Source of the DNA: Pseudomonas sp. L5B5
GTDB taxonomy: Bacteria; Pseudomonadota; Gammaproteobacteria; Pseudomonadales; Pseudomonadaceae
Assembly: GCF_020520285.1 (NCBI RefSeq)
Contig: NZ_CP084742.1
Span: 2,046,001-2,110,000, forward strand
Reading direction: 5' to 3'
Length of the DNA: 64,000 nt
A program made the translations under genes and the position numbers. How positions within the stretch are numbered: position 1 is the first letter of the stretch; each line of letters starts with the position of its first letter. Of the stretch, positions 31,101 through 40,450 are shown piece by piece. The notes beneath the pieces are model-generated. The model ran no database searches. It saw only the letters and a list, made by a program, of their open reading frames with translations, and was not told where the DNA came from.

Positions 31101-33882
31101 CAGCCCCAATGGAAAACCGGTGCTTCACCTGGGAAAAGGCTTGGCCGTCTTCGTGATGAATCCAGAGCCGCTGCGCCTTTATCTCATCATTAGCATTAGG
31201 AAAAACATTGCAAAACATATCATAAAATACCCTAACCGTATGAACTAGATAAAGAATGTGATTAGGGTGTTTTACCGCGTAAGAAGGTGCCTTAGTAGAT
31301 ATCACCAAATCAAACGCGCTCAAGTCCAAGGCAGCAAAGTCATGATAACCTTGTTTAATGCCATCAAAAGTAGCTTCATCAACAGACAGACAAATCAGTT
31401 CGACGACGCAGCCGTGAGCTTGTAGAGCTTTAACCAGTCCTGAATACAGACGTTCCGCACCACCTGACACACCTGAACTCGAAATAGGCGCCAGAACAGC
31501 GATCCTCTTCTCAGAGTATTCATTCTCTGTAACTGGCGCATTCTCAAAATCCGCAGAAGGATCCTTAGCCTGTGCCAAGACGTTCTGCAACGATTTCGTC
31601 TGAGAAGTGAGAAAACCAGAATTAGCCGTGGAAATCAGACTCCCTCGAATCAAACCTCGATGACTAGCAAAACGATGAAGATGTCCGTAAATACGTGGGT
31701 AACGCTTCAGGAACACGATAAGGGGTCTGCTCAACGCCGGTAAAGCTAGCAGAGACTGAATGAGCATTTCCGCCCCTTTACGCATAACGGTCCTGATTAG
31801 TCGCACCGGGAGCAACGACGTCCAGCGCAATGCCCGAGTTATCGCACGCATAGGCCAGGTAATACGCCACGAAGTGCTTTTATGAAGAGCAGTTACCAGC
31901 TTTTCATTAGCTATTGCCTGGGCATACCAATAATGTGCATTTGCAAGCGCTTCATCTAATGTGTTCTGCATCTGCTGGTGTGCAGCCTCGATCTCGTTAC
32001 CTTTCTCCCTCCAACTTTGGGCGTCAGACAACGCAACAGCAAGACGTTGCCGTGCCTCCTGTAGCTGTCCATCCAGCTCGATCTCAAGCTGAAGCATAAT
32101 CTTTTGATGACCTTTGCAGAGTTCCAGCAAATCATTGGTCGACTGCCTGGACTGCTCTCGCAATGAGTCATTCAAATGCTCCGAGGCTTCCCGTCTTGCA
32201 TCTGCTTGGGCTGCACGGCCAATGCTTTCACGCAGCGCCAACTCAGTCTCATGACTGCGCCGCTCTGCAGACTCAATACGCTGGCTCACCTCTTGAAGTT
32301 GTAAACGCAACTGCTCAGCAATCGCTTCACTGTGTATCGCCCGCTGTTCAAAATCCTTCATACTCCCTTGAACGTCTAGAGTAAACTCGGCAACCCGTGT
32401 CACTTGGTCCCGAACTTTCTCAAGCTGTATGTCCATATCGTGAATTTTCCCTAAAAATTGTCCACCTAAATCTCGTATGCAACCACTGTGCAGGTCTATC
32501 GCCTCTTCAATCGCTTGCATCCAAAGCTCTTCATTTTTTTCTGGCTCCCCGTTTGTTGGCTGTTCACCTAAAGCATTAAGGTGATCAAGCATCAGACGAA
32601 AACTCCATTTCGTTGCAGGCAAAGTCCATAAACCTGACGCCCAACTCCGAAAAGGTTGTGGTAAGTTAAAAGGCGTAATTGAGATCTGTCGAATAGGGGC
32701 TGGATCAGCAACGTGCCCCGTTGCCAACTCATGAACAAATACCATAAACGCAAGATAGACATTATAAGGCCAAACGCAGTCCCTAATTTCTTGCGAAATA
32801 GCGCCATAATCAATTAAATAAGCACCACCACACGCTGCAATCAGAATATTCCAAGATCTAACATCACTATGATAAAGACCGGAAGACTCCAGCTCTACTA
32901 ATTGTTCTAAAACATCTTTAAGTATACGTTTACGATCCAGCAAAGAGTCGTCAAGTACGTTAAGCAGCAGTTCTCCTTGAAGACGCTGCATAACCACCCA
33001 GCCCTCCCGCTCAGTTTCAGAAGTAACTATTGGTACGGCCACAGGGTAGCCAGGAGGCGCACTAGACAAAAACATCCTTTCACGAAGAAATTCGAGGCGA
33101 TTGTGTTCTGTTCTTGGACCTACAAAATGGTACTGCTTGACTACTTCTTGGGGCCCAAAAAAATATCTCCGGGTTCCTTCATGCGTGTTATTTGCTAGCG
33201 CGTGGGATTCGTTGCTCCATGTATCGAACACCCCTGCTTTGTCTTTGACGATCCAATAGTTATTGCTGGCAACATAAAGCGGACGCTCCACGCTTGTAAG
33301 ATGCGTCTTACAACGAGCGGCCTCACGAACGAACGTAACAGCCTCAAGCAAAATTAAAGGATCTTCGGGCTGAGAGCCAGCCCAATATAAATCTCCCTCA
33401 CGAAGTGCAACTTCCAGAATCAGCGCACCACACATAGCCGCAGCTTTCTGAAATAAACGCTTTACCTCATCAATTCCACGCTCATGAATTACATGATGAA
33501 AAACGCTCAACCCGAGTACTAAGTCGTACTGCCCAGGCTGTAATTTATCAATTACGTCTTCAACACGCCCTATTTCAAAAGCCGCGTTAAATTCAGGATT
33601 TTCCTCTGCGAGCGCATCGCATACAGCGATATTTTTATCAAGAAAATCGATCCCCCTAACCGACGCACCACGAGAGGCGAGACTTAAGCTGAAATACCCC
33701 TGAGCACAACCCAAATCCAGAACTTTGAGAGGTCGACCGAGAAGCGCCTGTAACGCGTCATAAATAACTGCGATAACTTCGAGCCTATCCGCACAGGGAC
33801 GCGAAGCATGATCTGAAAAATCAGAATGACCAAATATGGGTTGGTATACCTCTGGCAAGTCCGCTACCAATTGCTCAATCAT
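28120..33882 (-). CDS. WbdD-like methyltransferase-kinase-coiled coil fused to three GT4 domains
   Basis: The product has 1920 residues. Residues 1-215 are a class I SAM methyltransferase (VLDLGCAQGYF, 54-64). Residues 240-440 are a protein-kinase-like fold with Lys249, catalytic HSDVRSWN (338-345) and IDYG (357-360, DFG-like), all looking competent. Residues 480-665 are a long coiled coil, followed by STSWRITWP (669-677), a motif common after coiled coils in O-antigen enzymes. Three GT4 domains follow: 790-1125 (EX7E starting EDYGYVTLE), 1140-1540 (GSGTNIKMFDFMSAGLP) and 1556-1918 (EGGSATAADCMCVGLP). The first half matches WbdD of E. coli O8/O9, which stops chain growth by capping the non-reducing end; the second half looks like a multidomain polymerase. 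The gene overlaps wzt by 8 bases. Confidence 0.85.
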   Translation of the reverse strand: MIEQLVADLPEVYQPIFGHSDFSDHASRPCADRLEVIAVIYDALQALLGRPLKVLDLGCAQGYFSLSLASRGASVRGIDFLDKNIAVCDALAEENPEFNAAFEIGRVEDVIDKLQPGQYDLVLGLSVFHHVIHERGIDEVKRLFQKAAAMCGALILEVALREGDLYWAGSQPEDPLILLEAVTFVREAARCKTHLTSVERPLYVASNNYWIVKDKAGVFDTWSNESHALANNTHEGTRRYFFGPQEVVKQYHFVGPRTEHNRLEFLRERMFLSSAPPGYPVAVPIVTSETEREGWVVMQRLQGELLLNVLDDSLLDRKRILKDVLEQLVELESSGLYHSDVRSWNILIAACGGAYLIDYGAISQEIRDCVWPYNVYLAFMVFVHELATGHVADPAPIRQISITPFNLPQPFRSWASGLWTLPATKWSFRLMLDHLNALGEQPTNGEPEKNEELWMQAIEEAIDLHSGCIRDLGGQFLGKIHDMDIQLEKVRDQVTRVAEFTLDVQGSMKDFEQRAIHSEAIAEQLRLQLQEVSQRIESAERRSHETELALRESIGRAAQADARREASEHLNDSLREQSRQSTNDLLELCKGHQKIMLQLEIELDGQLQEARQRLAVALSDAQSWREKGNEIEAAHQQMQNTLDEALANAHYWYAQAIANEKLVTALHKSTSWRITWPMRAITRALRWTSLLPVRLIRTVMRKGAEMLIQSLLALPALSRPLIVFLKRYPRIYGHLHRFASHRGLIRGSLISTANSGFLTSQTKSLQNVLAQAKDPSADFENAPVTENEYSEKRIAVLAPISSSGVSGGAERLYSGLVKALQAHGCVVELICLSVDEATFDGIKQGYHDFAALDLSAFDLVISTKAPSYAVKHPNHILYLVHTVRVFYDMFCNVFPNANDEIKAQRLWIHHEDGQAFSQVKHRFSIGAEVSKRLVDWNDCDAEVLHPPMDIDGLYNAGSGDYFFMPGRLHEWKRVDLAIRAIKYSSLPMKLVISGEGDAELYLRKLADGDARIEFLGRVDDGTLKRLYAGALAVPFLPIREDYGYVTLEAFASCKPVITCTDSGEPQAIVEHGVSGLVCLPQPETVCQAFERLWLDRPLAARMGTAGKERVSAINWAGVSSRLLQAGFPEIRIPVGHLKPPLKVAVLDMQPIIPAVGGGRLRLLGLYHALGEDLNVRYVGTYDWPGEKYRRHTITPMFEEIDVPLSAEHHAAAEQAARQAGGKAIIDMLFSQQAHLSPDYLKEVFDAVEWAEVVVFSHPWVAPLVGDNFLRGKTVVYDSHNVESELRSQLLNLNNPFEQSVLDEVVRSEQLVGDRADIVLACSQEDIDGFFDRFGWSKSKLKLVPNGVFSDVIRPPTHEEKSAARKALGFVHSDRVAFFIGSNYTPNVEAGLFIVEELAKEHPNCIFAIGGGVCSQLPEKLPKNVRRIGFLEEEDKVRWLHASDFAINPMFSGSGTNIKMFDFMSAGLPIIATHIGARGIVSKSTDGIYLADRDGVSRLVGNIFNDRDSLISGGQSNRRTVEKCFSWESISPALGCIVRNANLRRRGSALLSGADKKMKLRVAHLSTVGLKCGIGEYTRKLISVYQDSGISNFILCAQAANEQPDLSGISVPAKIVWFFDNVTWNSSRIEISTLQSLLGWEVTHLLIQYHPGYYPAEVLSSFVESVLGHGITVSVVVHNFVEGSTSAMRKLNNLGVTLFSHRTTEVFQAKELGVVLEKVPLAMEFKEGLPLKTIVHRDWIAKPPIIITTGFLRKHKGVVSLIRAMPEVLTKFPGAQLIVQCALYSSEDSKQELKDCEMELTRLGIQGAVRLDTRFLDKDLVLGELAKADLAVLPYEQSNEGGSATAADCMCVGLPLIVSTAEIFDEVRSVALTVPPEVEQISQGILSVLADPERYASLVEASLQYANENSWGNIAGVFLSK

Positions 33883-35197
33883 GCGCTACAACCTCGGCTT
33901 CCGAAGGGTCCTGATACTCGATATTGAAGATGGCCTGCATATCCGATAGCCCCCAGAACTGGACGACCCTGCTGATTTTCAACATAACCGCATCATAGCG
34001 TCGGTCTAATGGCAGCAAATCCCCCATCAACGGGTTGCCCGACGAAATACCAAATGAGACCAAATGATCTCCAGCGTTCAAATTCAACGGGAGTGAGAAC
34101 CTGAACATTCTGATATCGCCGGCCCTCACCGAGATAGCAGATTGACCGCGACTTGAAACAAAGGAGTTCGTACCATACAGGAAGATACCATCCAGCGTTT
34201 TTATCAAAAAGCCAGGCACAACACTTTCAAAATCGGCATCGAACCTGACCTTGAAGTAAAAATCACCATTTGAGTTACTCTCGATCTGTGATGGGAAGCG
34301 CTCACCATCGACAATGACCAGATAATCCAGAATCGCAGCGCCACCGTGGCCCCACCGATATTCAGCGGGGTTGTAACCTGCGCGAGTGGCAAAAACATCG
34401 TTGGTGTTCAAAAAGTCTTCTGAAACAAGGCCCGGACTTGCGACTTCCGTTTCATGACCTACACCTTTCTTCTTGCCAAAAAGCTCATCGAGATAGCGAT
34501 TGGTAACCTCCCGGGAAGGGCCATCGAACCCAACACGACCGTTCTTGAGCAGAATGGCCCTTTCGCAATGCCGAACAATATCATCAGCACTATGGGACAC
34601 CAGAATCAGGGTCATTCCCTCTTCCCGATATTGCTTGATTCGCTTGAAGCACTTGGCTTGAAAATAGCTATCGCCGACCGAAAGGGCCTCATCGACGATT
34701 AACAAATCAGGTCGAAACGCGGTGGACACCGCAAAAGCGACCCGCATTTGCATACCGCTGGAGTAGGTTCGCACAGGCTCATCAAAGTACTCGCCGATCT
34801 CGGCGAAGGCCTCGATTTCCGGCATCGCCTCAGCGATCTGGGCAACGCTGAAGCCCATCAAACCGGCAGAGTGAAAGACATTCTGGCGCCCAGTCAACTC
34901 AGGAGTGAAACCCATCCCCAACTCCAGGATGGCGGCAATACGACCATTCACCTGCACGCTGCCTTCGCTGGGCTGCAGAGTGCCCGTAATCATTTTAAGC
35001 AACGTCGACTTGCCGGCACCATTTTGGCCCACAATCCCAATCGACTCGCCGGGACGGATCGAAAAACTTACATCTTTCATTACCCAATGTTCTTCACTGG
35101 GTTTTATCGGCAAACCAAACCAGCGACCGATACGCTGAAACTCCGAGGCGTAGACTCTGTAGGCTTTGCCCAAATGACTGACACTTAGCAGGTTCAT
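33875..35197 (-). CDS. wzt: O-antigen ABC transporter ATPase with carbohydrate-binding domain
   Basis: Wzt drives export of finished, lipid-linked O polysaccharide through Wzm. The 440-residue protein has a normal ATPase in the first roughly 245 residues: Walker A GQNGAGKSTLL, signature YSSGMQMRVAFA, Walker B LLIVDEALSVGD and the H-loop LVSHS. The C-terminal roughly 190 residues form an extra domain, as in Wzt of E. coli O8/O9, where it binds the capped non-reducing end. This agrees with the WbdD-like cap enzyme encoded next. It overlaps wzm by 4 bases. Confidence 0.93.
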   Translation of the reverse strand: MNLLSVSHLGKAYRVYASEFQRIGRWFGLPIKPSEEHWVMKDVSFSIRPGESIGIVGQNGAGKSTLLKMITGTLQPSEGSVQVNGRIAAILELGMGFTPELTGRQNVFHSAGLMGFSVAQIAEAMPEIEAFAEIGEYFDEPVRTYSSGMQMRVAFAVSTAFRPDLLIVDEALSVGDSYFQAKCFKRIKQYREEGMTLILVSHSADDIVRHCERAILLKNGRVGFDGPSREVTNRYLDELFGKKKGVGHETEVASPGLVSEDFLNTNDVFATRAGYNPAEYRWGHGGAAILDYLVIVDGERFPSQIESNSNGDFYFKVRFDADFESVVPGFLIKTLDGIFLYGTNSFVSSRGQSAISVRAGDIRMFRFSLPLNLNAGDHLVSFGISSGNPLMGDLLPLDRRYDAVMLKISRVVQFWGLSDMQAIFNIEYQDPSEAEVVAHD

Positions 35198-35988
35198 AGC
35201 ACATCCACCATTTCTGGCGCTGCACGCCTGAACATAATCAAGCCTAACAACATGAGTACAATCGCAATAACCGCCGGCACCAACAGCCCATCGAGATTCG
35301 GCGTTCGCGCATGAACCAACACATCATGATAAGCAGTCACAATCGGGTACATCGGATTGAAACCCAGCAGGCCCTTGAAGTCCTCGGGGATGATATTGTC
35401 GGGATAAACAATCGGCGTAAACCAGAACCAGGCTTGCAGGACTATCGGTACGACCTGGCCGGTATCGCGAACAAATACATTCAACACTCCCAACACCAGG
35501 CCAATGCCCACTGCCAGCGCCGTAATAACAACAGTCAGCGGCACAATCCAGAGAATCTGCAAGCTGACAGACTGACCAAGCAGCGCAAAAACCACCAGCA
35601 ACGCAACAAATAGCAACCCGTAATTAAGCAAACACGACCCCACCGCAATTACAGGCAAGGTAATTCGCGGAAAGCGCATTTTCTTCATCAAGTTACCCTG
35701 ATCGATAAACAGCGTCAGGCACCGTCCGGTGATTTCAGCGAACAAGCTCCACGCCAGAATGCCCGCCATCAGGTAGAGGGCATATGCATACTTATTATCA
35801 ATGCCCGGCAACTTCGCAGCCAACACGTTGGACAGCACCAAGGCATAAATCGCGACTTGCGCCAGCGGGTTAATAATCATCCAAAGCCCACCCAGACGAC
35901 TACGGGCGAAACGGGCTACGAATTCATTGCGAATAGACGACCAGACGAAGCCCCGATAATCCCAAAGACTTCTAAACAACCCCAACAT
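35194..35988 (-). CDS. wzm: O-antigen ABC transporter permease
   Basis: Wzm is the ABC-2 type membrane subunit that pairs with Wzt to move undecaprenyl-linked O polysaccharide to the periplasm. The 264-residue product has about six hydrophobic segments and starts MLGLFRSLWDYRGF, typical of this family, with NPLAQVAIYALVLSNVLAAK early on. ATG 35988 has a good RBS (AGGAG, 7 bases away); the frame is open further upstream but over the terminator. The RBS follows directly after the T-run of an intrinsic terminator (36001-36027), so expression may depend on read-through. Confidence 0.92.
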   Translation of the reverse strand: MLGLFRSLWDYRGFVWSSIRNEFVARFARSRLGGLWMIINPLAQVAIYALVLSNVLAAKLPGIDNKYAYALYLMAGILAWSLFAEITGRCLTLFIDQGNLMKKMRFPRITLPVIAVGSCLLNYGLLFVALLVVFALLGQSVSLQILWIVPLTVVITALAVGIGLVLGVLNVFVRDTGQVVPIVLQAWFWFTPIVYPDNIIPEDFKGLLGFNPMYPIVTAYHDVLVHARTPNLDGLLVPAVIAIVLMLLGLIMFRRAAPEMVDVL

Positions 35989-36000
35989 CGCTGACTCCTG

Positions 36001-36027
36001 AAAAAAAGTCAGGCTGGTGCCTGACTT
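36001..36027 (-). terminator. intrinsic terminator/attenuator abutting the wzm RBS
   Basis: On the minus strand AAGTCAGGC, loop ACCA, GCCTGACTT is a 9-bp perfect stem; its terminal TT and the five bases after it form a T7 run, as an intrinsic terminator should have. It ends right before CAGGAGTCAGCG and the wzm ATG. The 3' arm can instead pair CTGACT with AGTCAG at the RBS, so two exclusive structures are possible. Confidence 0.75.
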
Positions 36028-36116
36028 ATTGCAACACCTACTGTCACGCTCAATCCCTTCTTGCACAAGGAACCGAAGCGCAAGAAGCGGACCATCGATC
36101 AGTTTTGAGACAAGTC

Positions 36117-37559
36117 TCAGTTAGCGACCCTGCCATAGATATCTTCAAAACGAACAATGTCGTTTTCACCCAAGTAGTCACCGCTTTGTACTTCGATCAA
36201 CACCAAGTCGATCACACCGGGATTTTCCAAGCGGTGGGTATGCCCTGCAGGAATAAACGTCGACTCGTTGGTATTCAGCAAGAACTCACGGTCATTATTC
36301 ACCACGCGCGCCATCCCACTGACCACAATCCAGTGCTCGCTGCGATGGTGATGCATCTGCAGCGACAACGAACCTTGAGGCTTGACCACAATGCGCTTGA
36401 TCTTGAAGCGCGTCCCCTCTTCCAGGGTGGTGTAAGCCCCCCACGGACGCTGCACGGTGGTGTGATCAAGGTGGGAGCAATGGCCGTTTTTCTTCAACTG
36501 CGCAGTGATCACCTTGATGTCTTGCGCATGGTCCTTGTGAGCGACCAGCAAAGCATCCGGCGTATCGACAATGATCAGGTTTTCAACCCCGACCAACGCG
36601 GCCAGGCGACGCTGGCTGCGCACGTAGTTGTTGGTGGAGGCATGAAGGATGGCTTCGCCTTCGATACGGTTGCCTTGCTCGTCCGCTGGCGAGAGTTCAC
36701 TCATGGCATTCCAGGAGCCAATGTCACTCCAGCCAATATCGCAAGGTATGGTCGCCACTTTGCTGGAGCGTTCCATCAGTGCGAAATCGATGGAAATGTC
36801 CGGGACTTTGGCAAAACTTTCCGGCTCCAGATGCAGACTGCGATGGCTGTTGCCTTGCATCACACCGGAGCCAGCGAGGCACAGATCTATGGCACTGGCG
36901 ACGTCCGGTGCACAGAGCGCCATTTCTTCAATAAGCGTGCCCGCCCGGAAACAGAACATCCCGGAGTTCCAGTAATACTCACCGGACACCAAGTAGTCTT
37001 TCGCGGTATCCAAATCTGGTTTTTCGACGAATCGCTTGACCTTGAAGCCCTTGCCTAATGACACGCCGGTATCTTTTTGAATGTAGCCGTAGCCCGTTTC
37101 CGGGTATTCGGGCTTCACACCAAACGTCACCAACCAGCCGTCCCGGGCCAGCTGAGATGCGGACTCGACTGCGGCAGTGAACGCCGCCTGATTGTCGATC
37201 AGGTGGTCCGCCGGTAGCACCAGCATAATCGCATCAGGACCGTGAGTTCGGGCCACTTCCTGCGCCGCCAATGCAACGGCGGCAGCGGTGTTGCGGCCGA
37301 AAGGCTCGAGGACAAAACCCAGGTTGGTGAAATTCGGAGCCGTGGCGCCGTATTCATCCAGGGTTTTGAAATAGAGATCACGATTTGTGATCGTCAATAC
37401 TTCAGTTACGTCATTTAACGCCAAGGCACGACTGTATGTTTTTCGAATCAAATTGCCACCATCGGGCAATTCGATAAACGGCTTGGGATGAGCAGTACGT
37501 GAAACAGGCCATAGGCGGCTGCCAGAACCGCCACAAATAATGACTGGAACGAGTGTCAC
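36117..37559 (-). CDS. wbpW: bifunctional mannose-1-phosphate guanylyltransferase/mannose-6-phosphate isomerase
   Basis: This type II enzyme supplies GDP-mannose to gmd/rmd, acting at both the isomerase and pyrophosphorylase steps. At 480 residues it matches AlgA, WbpW and PslB. The pyrophosphorylase motif is ICGGSGSRLWPVSR at the N-terminus, with FVEKPDLDTA mid-protein. The C-terminal cupin isomerase half has LQMHHHRSEHWIVVSG and FIPAGHTHRLENPG. Start is GTG 37559 with AGGAG upstream. Being first in the polysaccharide block, the symbol wbpW fits better than algA or pslB, but those paralogues cannot be separated by eye with certainty. Confidence 0.9.
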   Translation of the reverse strand: MTLVPVIICGGSGSRLWPVSRTAHPKPFIELPDGGNLIRKTYSRALALNDVTEVLTITNRDLYFKTLDEYGATAPNFTNLGFVLEPFGRNTAAAVALAAQEVARTHGPDAIMLVLPADHLIDNQAAFTAAVESASQLARDGWLVTFGVKPEYPETGYGYIQKDTGVSLGKGFKVKRFVEKPDLDTAKDYLVSGEYYWNSGMFCFRAGTLIEEMALCAPDVASAIDLCLAGSGVMQGNSHRSLHLEPESFAKVPDISIDFALMERSSKVATIPCDIGWSDIGSWNAMSELSPADEQGNRIEGEAILHASTNNYVRSQRRLAALVGVENLIIVDTPDALLVAHKDHAQDIKVITAQLKKNGHCSHLDHTTVQRPWGAYTTLEEGTRFKIKRIVVKPQGSLSLQMHHHRSEHWIVVSGMARVVNNDREFLLNTNESTFIPAGHTHRLENPGVIDLVLIEVQSGDYLGENDIVRFEDIYGRVAN

Positions 37560-38018
37560 GCTGTACTCCTTTATTTATCAGGCCAAAAGCTCACCAACAC
37601 GAATGACGCCGACTCGCAGGCCCCGACATAGAGCCTTCCTGGCCCTAGACAAACCACACCGAAAAAATGCTGGACATGTATAAAAGTAAGTCACTTTTCT
37701 TACAGAAATAAGGGTACATTCTTCACTGGATGTTAATTTTTGTCTAGGAAAAGCCGGGTCTATAGCCGCGCAGCTACCCGCATTCAGATAGGTAAAACTA
37801 GCCTGCCATTCACAACGGTTCACTTCTTGTGAATTCAGACACACAGCTTTACAAATCGTGCGATGGTTCTTTATGACTTTTCGCTCGCATTTCGCGCGGA
37901 CCGGGATATTACGATGCATAAAAGGCTTGCACACTGTCGCCGGACATTTAGAGAAATTTCCTTCAACTATTCCGAAAACCTGCCGACAACCTACCAAAGC
38001 CTTGCGGATTGAAAAAAC
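37560..38018. other. divergent intergenic region wbpW/aer
   Basis: These 459 bases hold the promoters of the large polysaccharide block (minus) and of aer (plus). I find no gene. AAAAGT and ACTTTT flank 5 bases at 37682-37698 inside a larger GTAAG/CTTAC repeat, a possible operator. No TTGAT-N4-ATCAA Anr site is present. No convincing -10/-35 pair could be fixed for either direction, and no JUMPstart/ops element was seen. Confidence 0.5.
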
Positions 38019-39584
38019 ATGCGTAACAACCAGCCTGTCACTCAGCGCGAACGTACCTTCCCGGCTCAACAACGGTTGATTTCCACAACCGATGCCAAGG
38101 GCGTCATCACCTACTGCAACGACGCCTTCGTCGAAATCAGTGGGTTCTCCCGCGAAGAACTGGTTCGCGCACCGCACAACCTGGTGCGCCACCCGGATGT
38201 GCCACCAGCGGTATTCGCGCACATGTGGACCACGTTGAAACAAGGCTTGCCATGGATGGGCATCGTCAAGAACCGCTGCAAGAGCGGCGACCATTACTGG
38301 GTCAACGCCTACGTGACCCCGGTATTCGAAGGCAGCAAGGTGGTGGGTTATGAGTCGGTACGGGTCAAGCCCACTGCCGAACAGGTGCGCCGCGCCGAAG
38401 CCCTCTACCAGCGCATCAACCAGGGCAAGTCGGCCATTCCCAAACGCGACAAGTGGCTGCCGGTGCTGCAGGACTGGCTGCCGTTCATCCTCGTCAGCCA
38501 ACTGAGTTTCATGATCGGTGCGTGGCTCAACTCCCATTGGGGCTTCGTTCTCGCCGCCGGCCTTTCGGTGCCGCTGGGCCTGCTGGGCCTGACCTGGCAG
38601 CAGCGGGGCCTCAAGCGTCTGTTGCGCCTGGCCGAGCAGACCACCTCGGACCCGTTGATCGCCCAGATGTACACCGACAGCCGGGGTGCCCAGGCTCGCC
38701 TGGAGATGTCGATCCTCAGCCAGGAGGCACGCTTGAAGACCTGCCTTACACGCCTGCAGGACACCGCCGAGCACCTCAACGAACAGGCACGGCAATCCGA
38801 CACACTGGCCCACAACAGCTCCAGCGGCCTGGAGCGCCAGCGCCTGGAGACCGAACAGGTGGCCACTGCGGTCAACCAGATGGCCGCCACCACCCAGGAA
38901 GTGGCCAGCCATGTGCAGCGCACCGCCGACGCCACCCAGGAAGCCAACCGCCTGACCGGCCGCGGGCGCAACATCGCCGGGGAAACCCGTGAAGCCATCC
39001 AGCGCCTGTCGGTGGTGGTGGGCGAGACCGGCCAGACCGTGACCCAGTTGGCCAAGGACAGCGACGAAATCGGCGGCGTAGTGGATGTGATCAAGGGCAT
39101 CGCCGACCAGACCAACCTGCTGGCGCTAAACGCCGCCATCGAGGCAGCCCGCGCCGGCGAGATGGGTCGCGGCTTCGCCGTGGTGGCCGATGAAGTGCGC
39201 CAGCTGGCACAGCGCACCAGCGAATCCACCGGGCAGATCCACACCCTGATCGCCAAGTTGCAGCAAACCGCCGCAACCGCCGTGCAGACCATGGACGCTG
39301 GTCATCGCCAGGCTGAAGAGGGTGTGGCCCGGGTTCTGGAAGCCGACCAGGCGCTGGTGGGCATCAGCGAAGCGGTGGCCAACATCACCGACATGACCAC
39401 CCAGATCGCCGCCGCCACCGAAGAGCAGAGCTCGGTGGCCGAGGAAATCAGCCGCAACATCAGCACCATCGCCCAACTGGCGGACCAGACCTCGGAGCAG
39501 GCCCAGCACTCGGCCGAACTCAGCGAGGCCCTGACCCTCACCGCCCATACCCAGTACTCGCTGGTAGAGCGGTTCAACCGCTAA
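38019..39584 (+). CDS. aer: Aer-type aerotaxis receptor (PAS-MCP)
   Basis: Aer senses oxygen or redox state and signals through CheA/CheW to the flagella. The 521-residue protein has an N-terminal PAS domain ([19 protein letters not shown], about residues 20-115), a hydrophobic hairpin near residues 150-195 that anchors it in the inner membrane, and a C-terminal MCP signalling domain with the hairpin tip [20 protein letters not shown]. The start [14 protein letters not shown] is the one found in PAO1 Aer as I recall it. The RBS is weak. In PAO1 aer adjoins acnA; here the polysaccharide locus lies between. A bidirectional-looking terminator follows. Confidence 0.93.
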   Translation: MRNNQPVTQRERTFPAQQRLISTTDAKGVITYCNDAFVEISGFSREELVRAPHNLVRHPDVPPAVFAHMWTTLKQGLPWMGIVKNRCKSGDHYWVNAYVTPVFEGSKVVGYESVRVKPTAEQVRRAEALYQRINQGKSAIPKRDKWLPVLQDWLPFILVSQLSFMIGAWLNSHWGFVLAAGLSVPLGLLGLTWQQRGLKRLLRLAEQTTSDPLIAQMYTDSRGAQARLEMSILSQEARLKTCLTRLQDTAEHLNEQARQSDTLAHNSSSGLERQRLETEQVATAVNQMAATTQEVASHVQRTADATQEANRLTGRGRNIAGETREAIQRLSVVVGETGQTVTQLAKDSDEIGGVVDVIKGIADQTNLLALNAAIEAARAGEMGRGFAVVADEVRQLAQRTSESTGQIHTLIAKLQQTAATAVQTMDAGHRQAEEGVARVLEADQALVGISEAVANITDMTTQIAAATEEQSSVAEEISRNISTIAQLADQTSEQAQHSAELSEALTLTAHTQYSLVERFNR

Positions 39585-39600
39585 CCCAGCAAGGGGCATT

Positions 39601-39634
39601 AAAAAAACCGGAAGCAGGTGCTTCCGGTTTTTTT
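39601..39634. terminator. bidirectional intrinsic terminator aer/hydrolase
   Basis: A7 then CCGGAAGCA, loop GG, TGCTTCCGG and T7. It ends aer on the plus strand and the convergent hydrolase gene (stop 39656) on the minus strand. Confidence 0.9.
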
Positions 39635-39655
39635 ATGCCTGGCCACACCAGGCGC

Positions 39656-40351
39656 TCAACCTACCGCCCGCAGGAACCCGGCGACCCTGGCGGCAGCGGA
39701 CTCCAGGTGTTGCTCGTGACTGACCCCCGAGGCCTTCAGGGGCTTGAGATCGTGATCGGCCGCCACCAGCCATTCCAGCTCGATCACAGGTGCCAGGTCA
39801 TAGGCCTCTACCGCCGGACGATTGCCCAGGGCATCGCGCTCGCCCTGCACGATCAGCGTTGGCGTGGTCAGCTCGGCCAGGTGCGCCACCCGGGGTTTTT
39901 CAGGCTTGCCAGCCGCATAGAAGGGATACCCCAGGCAAACCAGGGCCTCAGCCTGCAGTTCGTCGACCAGCAGACTGGCCATGCGCCCGCCCATGGACTT
40001 GCCGCCCACCGCCAGCGCCCCGGTGACATAAGGTCGCACCTGGGCATACACCTCCCGCCAGCACTCCTGGAGCCTGGGCGCCGGATTGGGGGGGCGCTTG
40101 CCGCCATCCAGGCGCCGCTGCGCCATATAGGGGAATTCAAAACGCAGGACGTTCACACCATGCCGGGCAAGGCGTGCAGCGATCTCGTTCATGAACCCGC
40201 TGTCCATCGGCGCTCCAGCGCCGTGAGCCAGGATCAGCGTCGGTGACCGGCATGGGTCGGCCACCGACGCGACATCCCACAACCAGCCCCGTTCCCGCAC
40301 GCACTGCGCCCATTGATCCCCGTCAATACTGGCCTTGTGCTCATTGCTCAT
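39656..40351 (-). CDS. alpha/beta hydrolase (KANL3/Tex30-like)
   Basis: The protein is a 231-residue alpha/beta hydrolase. The nucleophile elbow reads [10 protein letters not shown] (GxSxG), with an oxyanion stretch [13 protein letters not shown] upstream and a C-terminal Asp (GERDAL) and His (ADHDL) that complete the triad. This is the bacterial Tex30/KANL3-like group, whose physiological substrates are unknown. It is divergent from the first cco operon with a 99-base gap. It has no signal peptide, so it is cytoplasmic. Confidence 0.85.
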   Translation of the reverse strand: MSNEHKASIDGDQWAQCVRERGWLWDVASVADPCRSPTLILAHGAGAPMDSGFMNEIAARLARHGVNVLRFEFPYMAQRRLDGGKRPPNPAPRLQECWREVYAQVRPYVTGALAVGGKSMGGRMASLLVDELQAEALVCLGYPFYAAGKPEKPRVAHLAELTTPTLIVQGERDALGNRPAVEAYDLAPVIELEWLVAADHDLKPLKASGVSHEQHLESAAARVAGFLRAVG

Positions 40352-40450
40352 GCTTGCCTCGCTTTTAGTCTGCCTATAACTCCAGACGAAGTGGGCGCGC
40401 CGTGCTGCGCGCAGTCGCTTTCACTTCAGCTGAACCGTGGATGGGGAACC

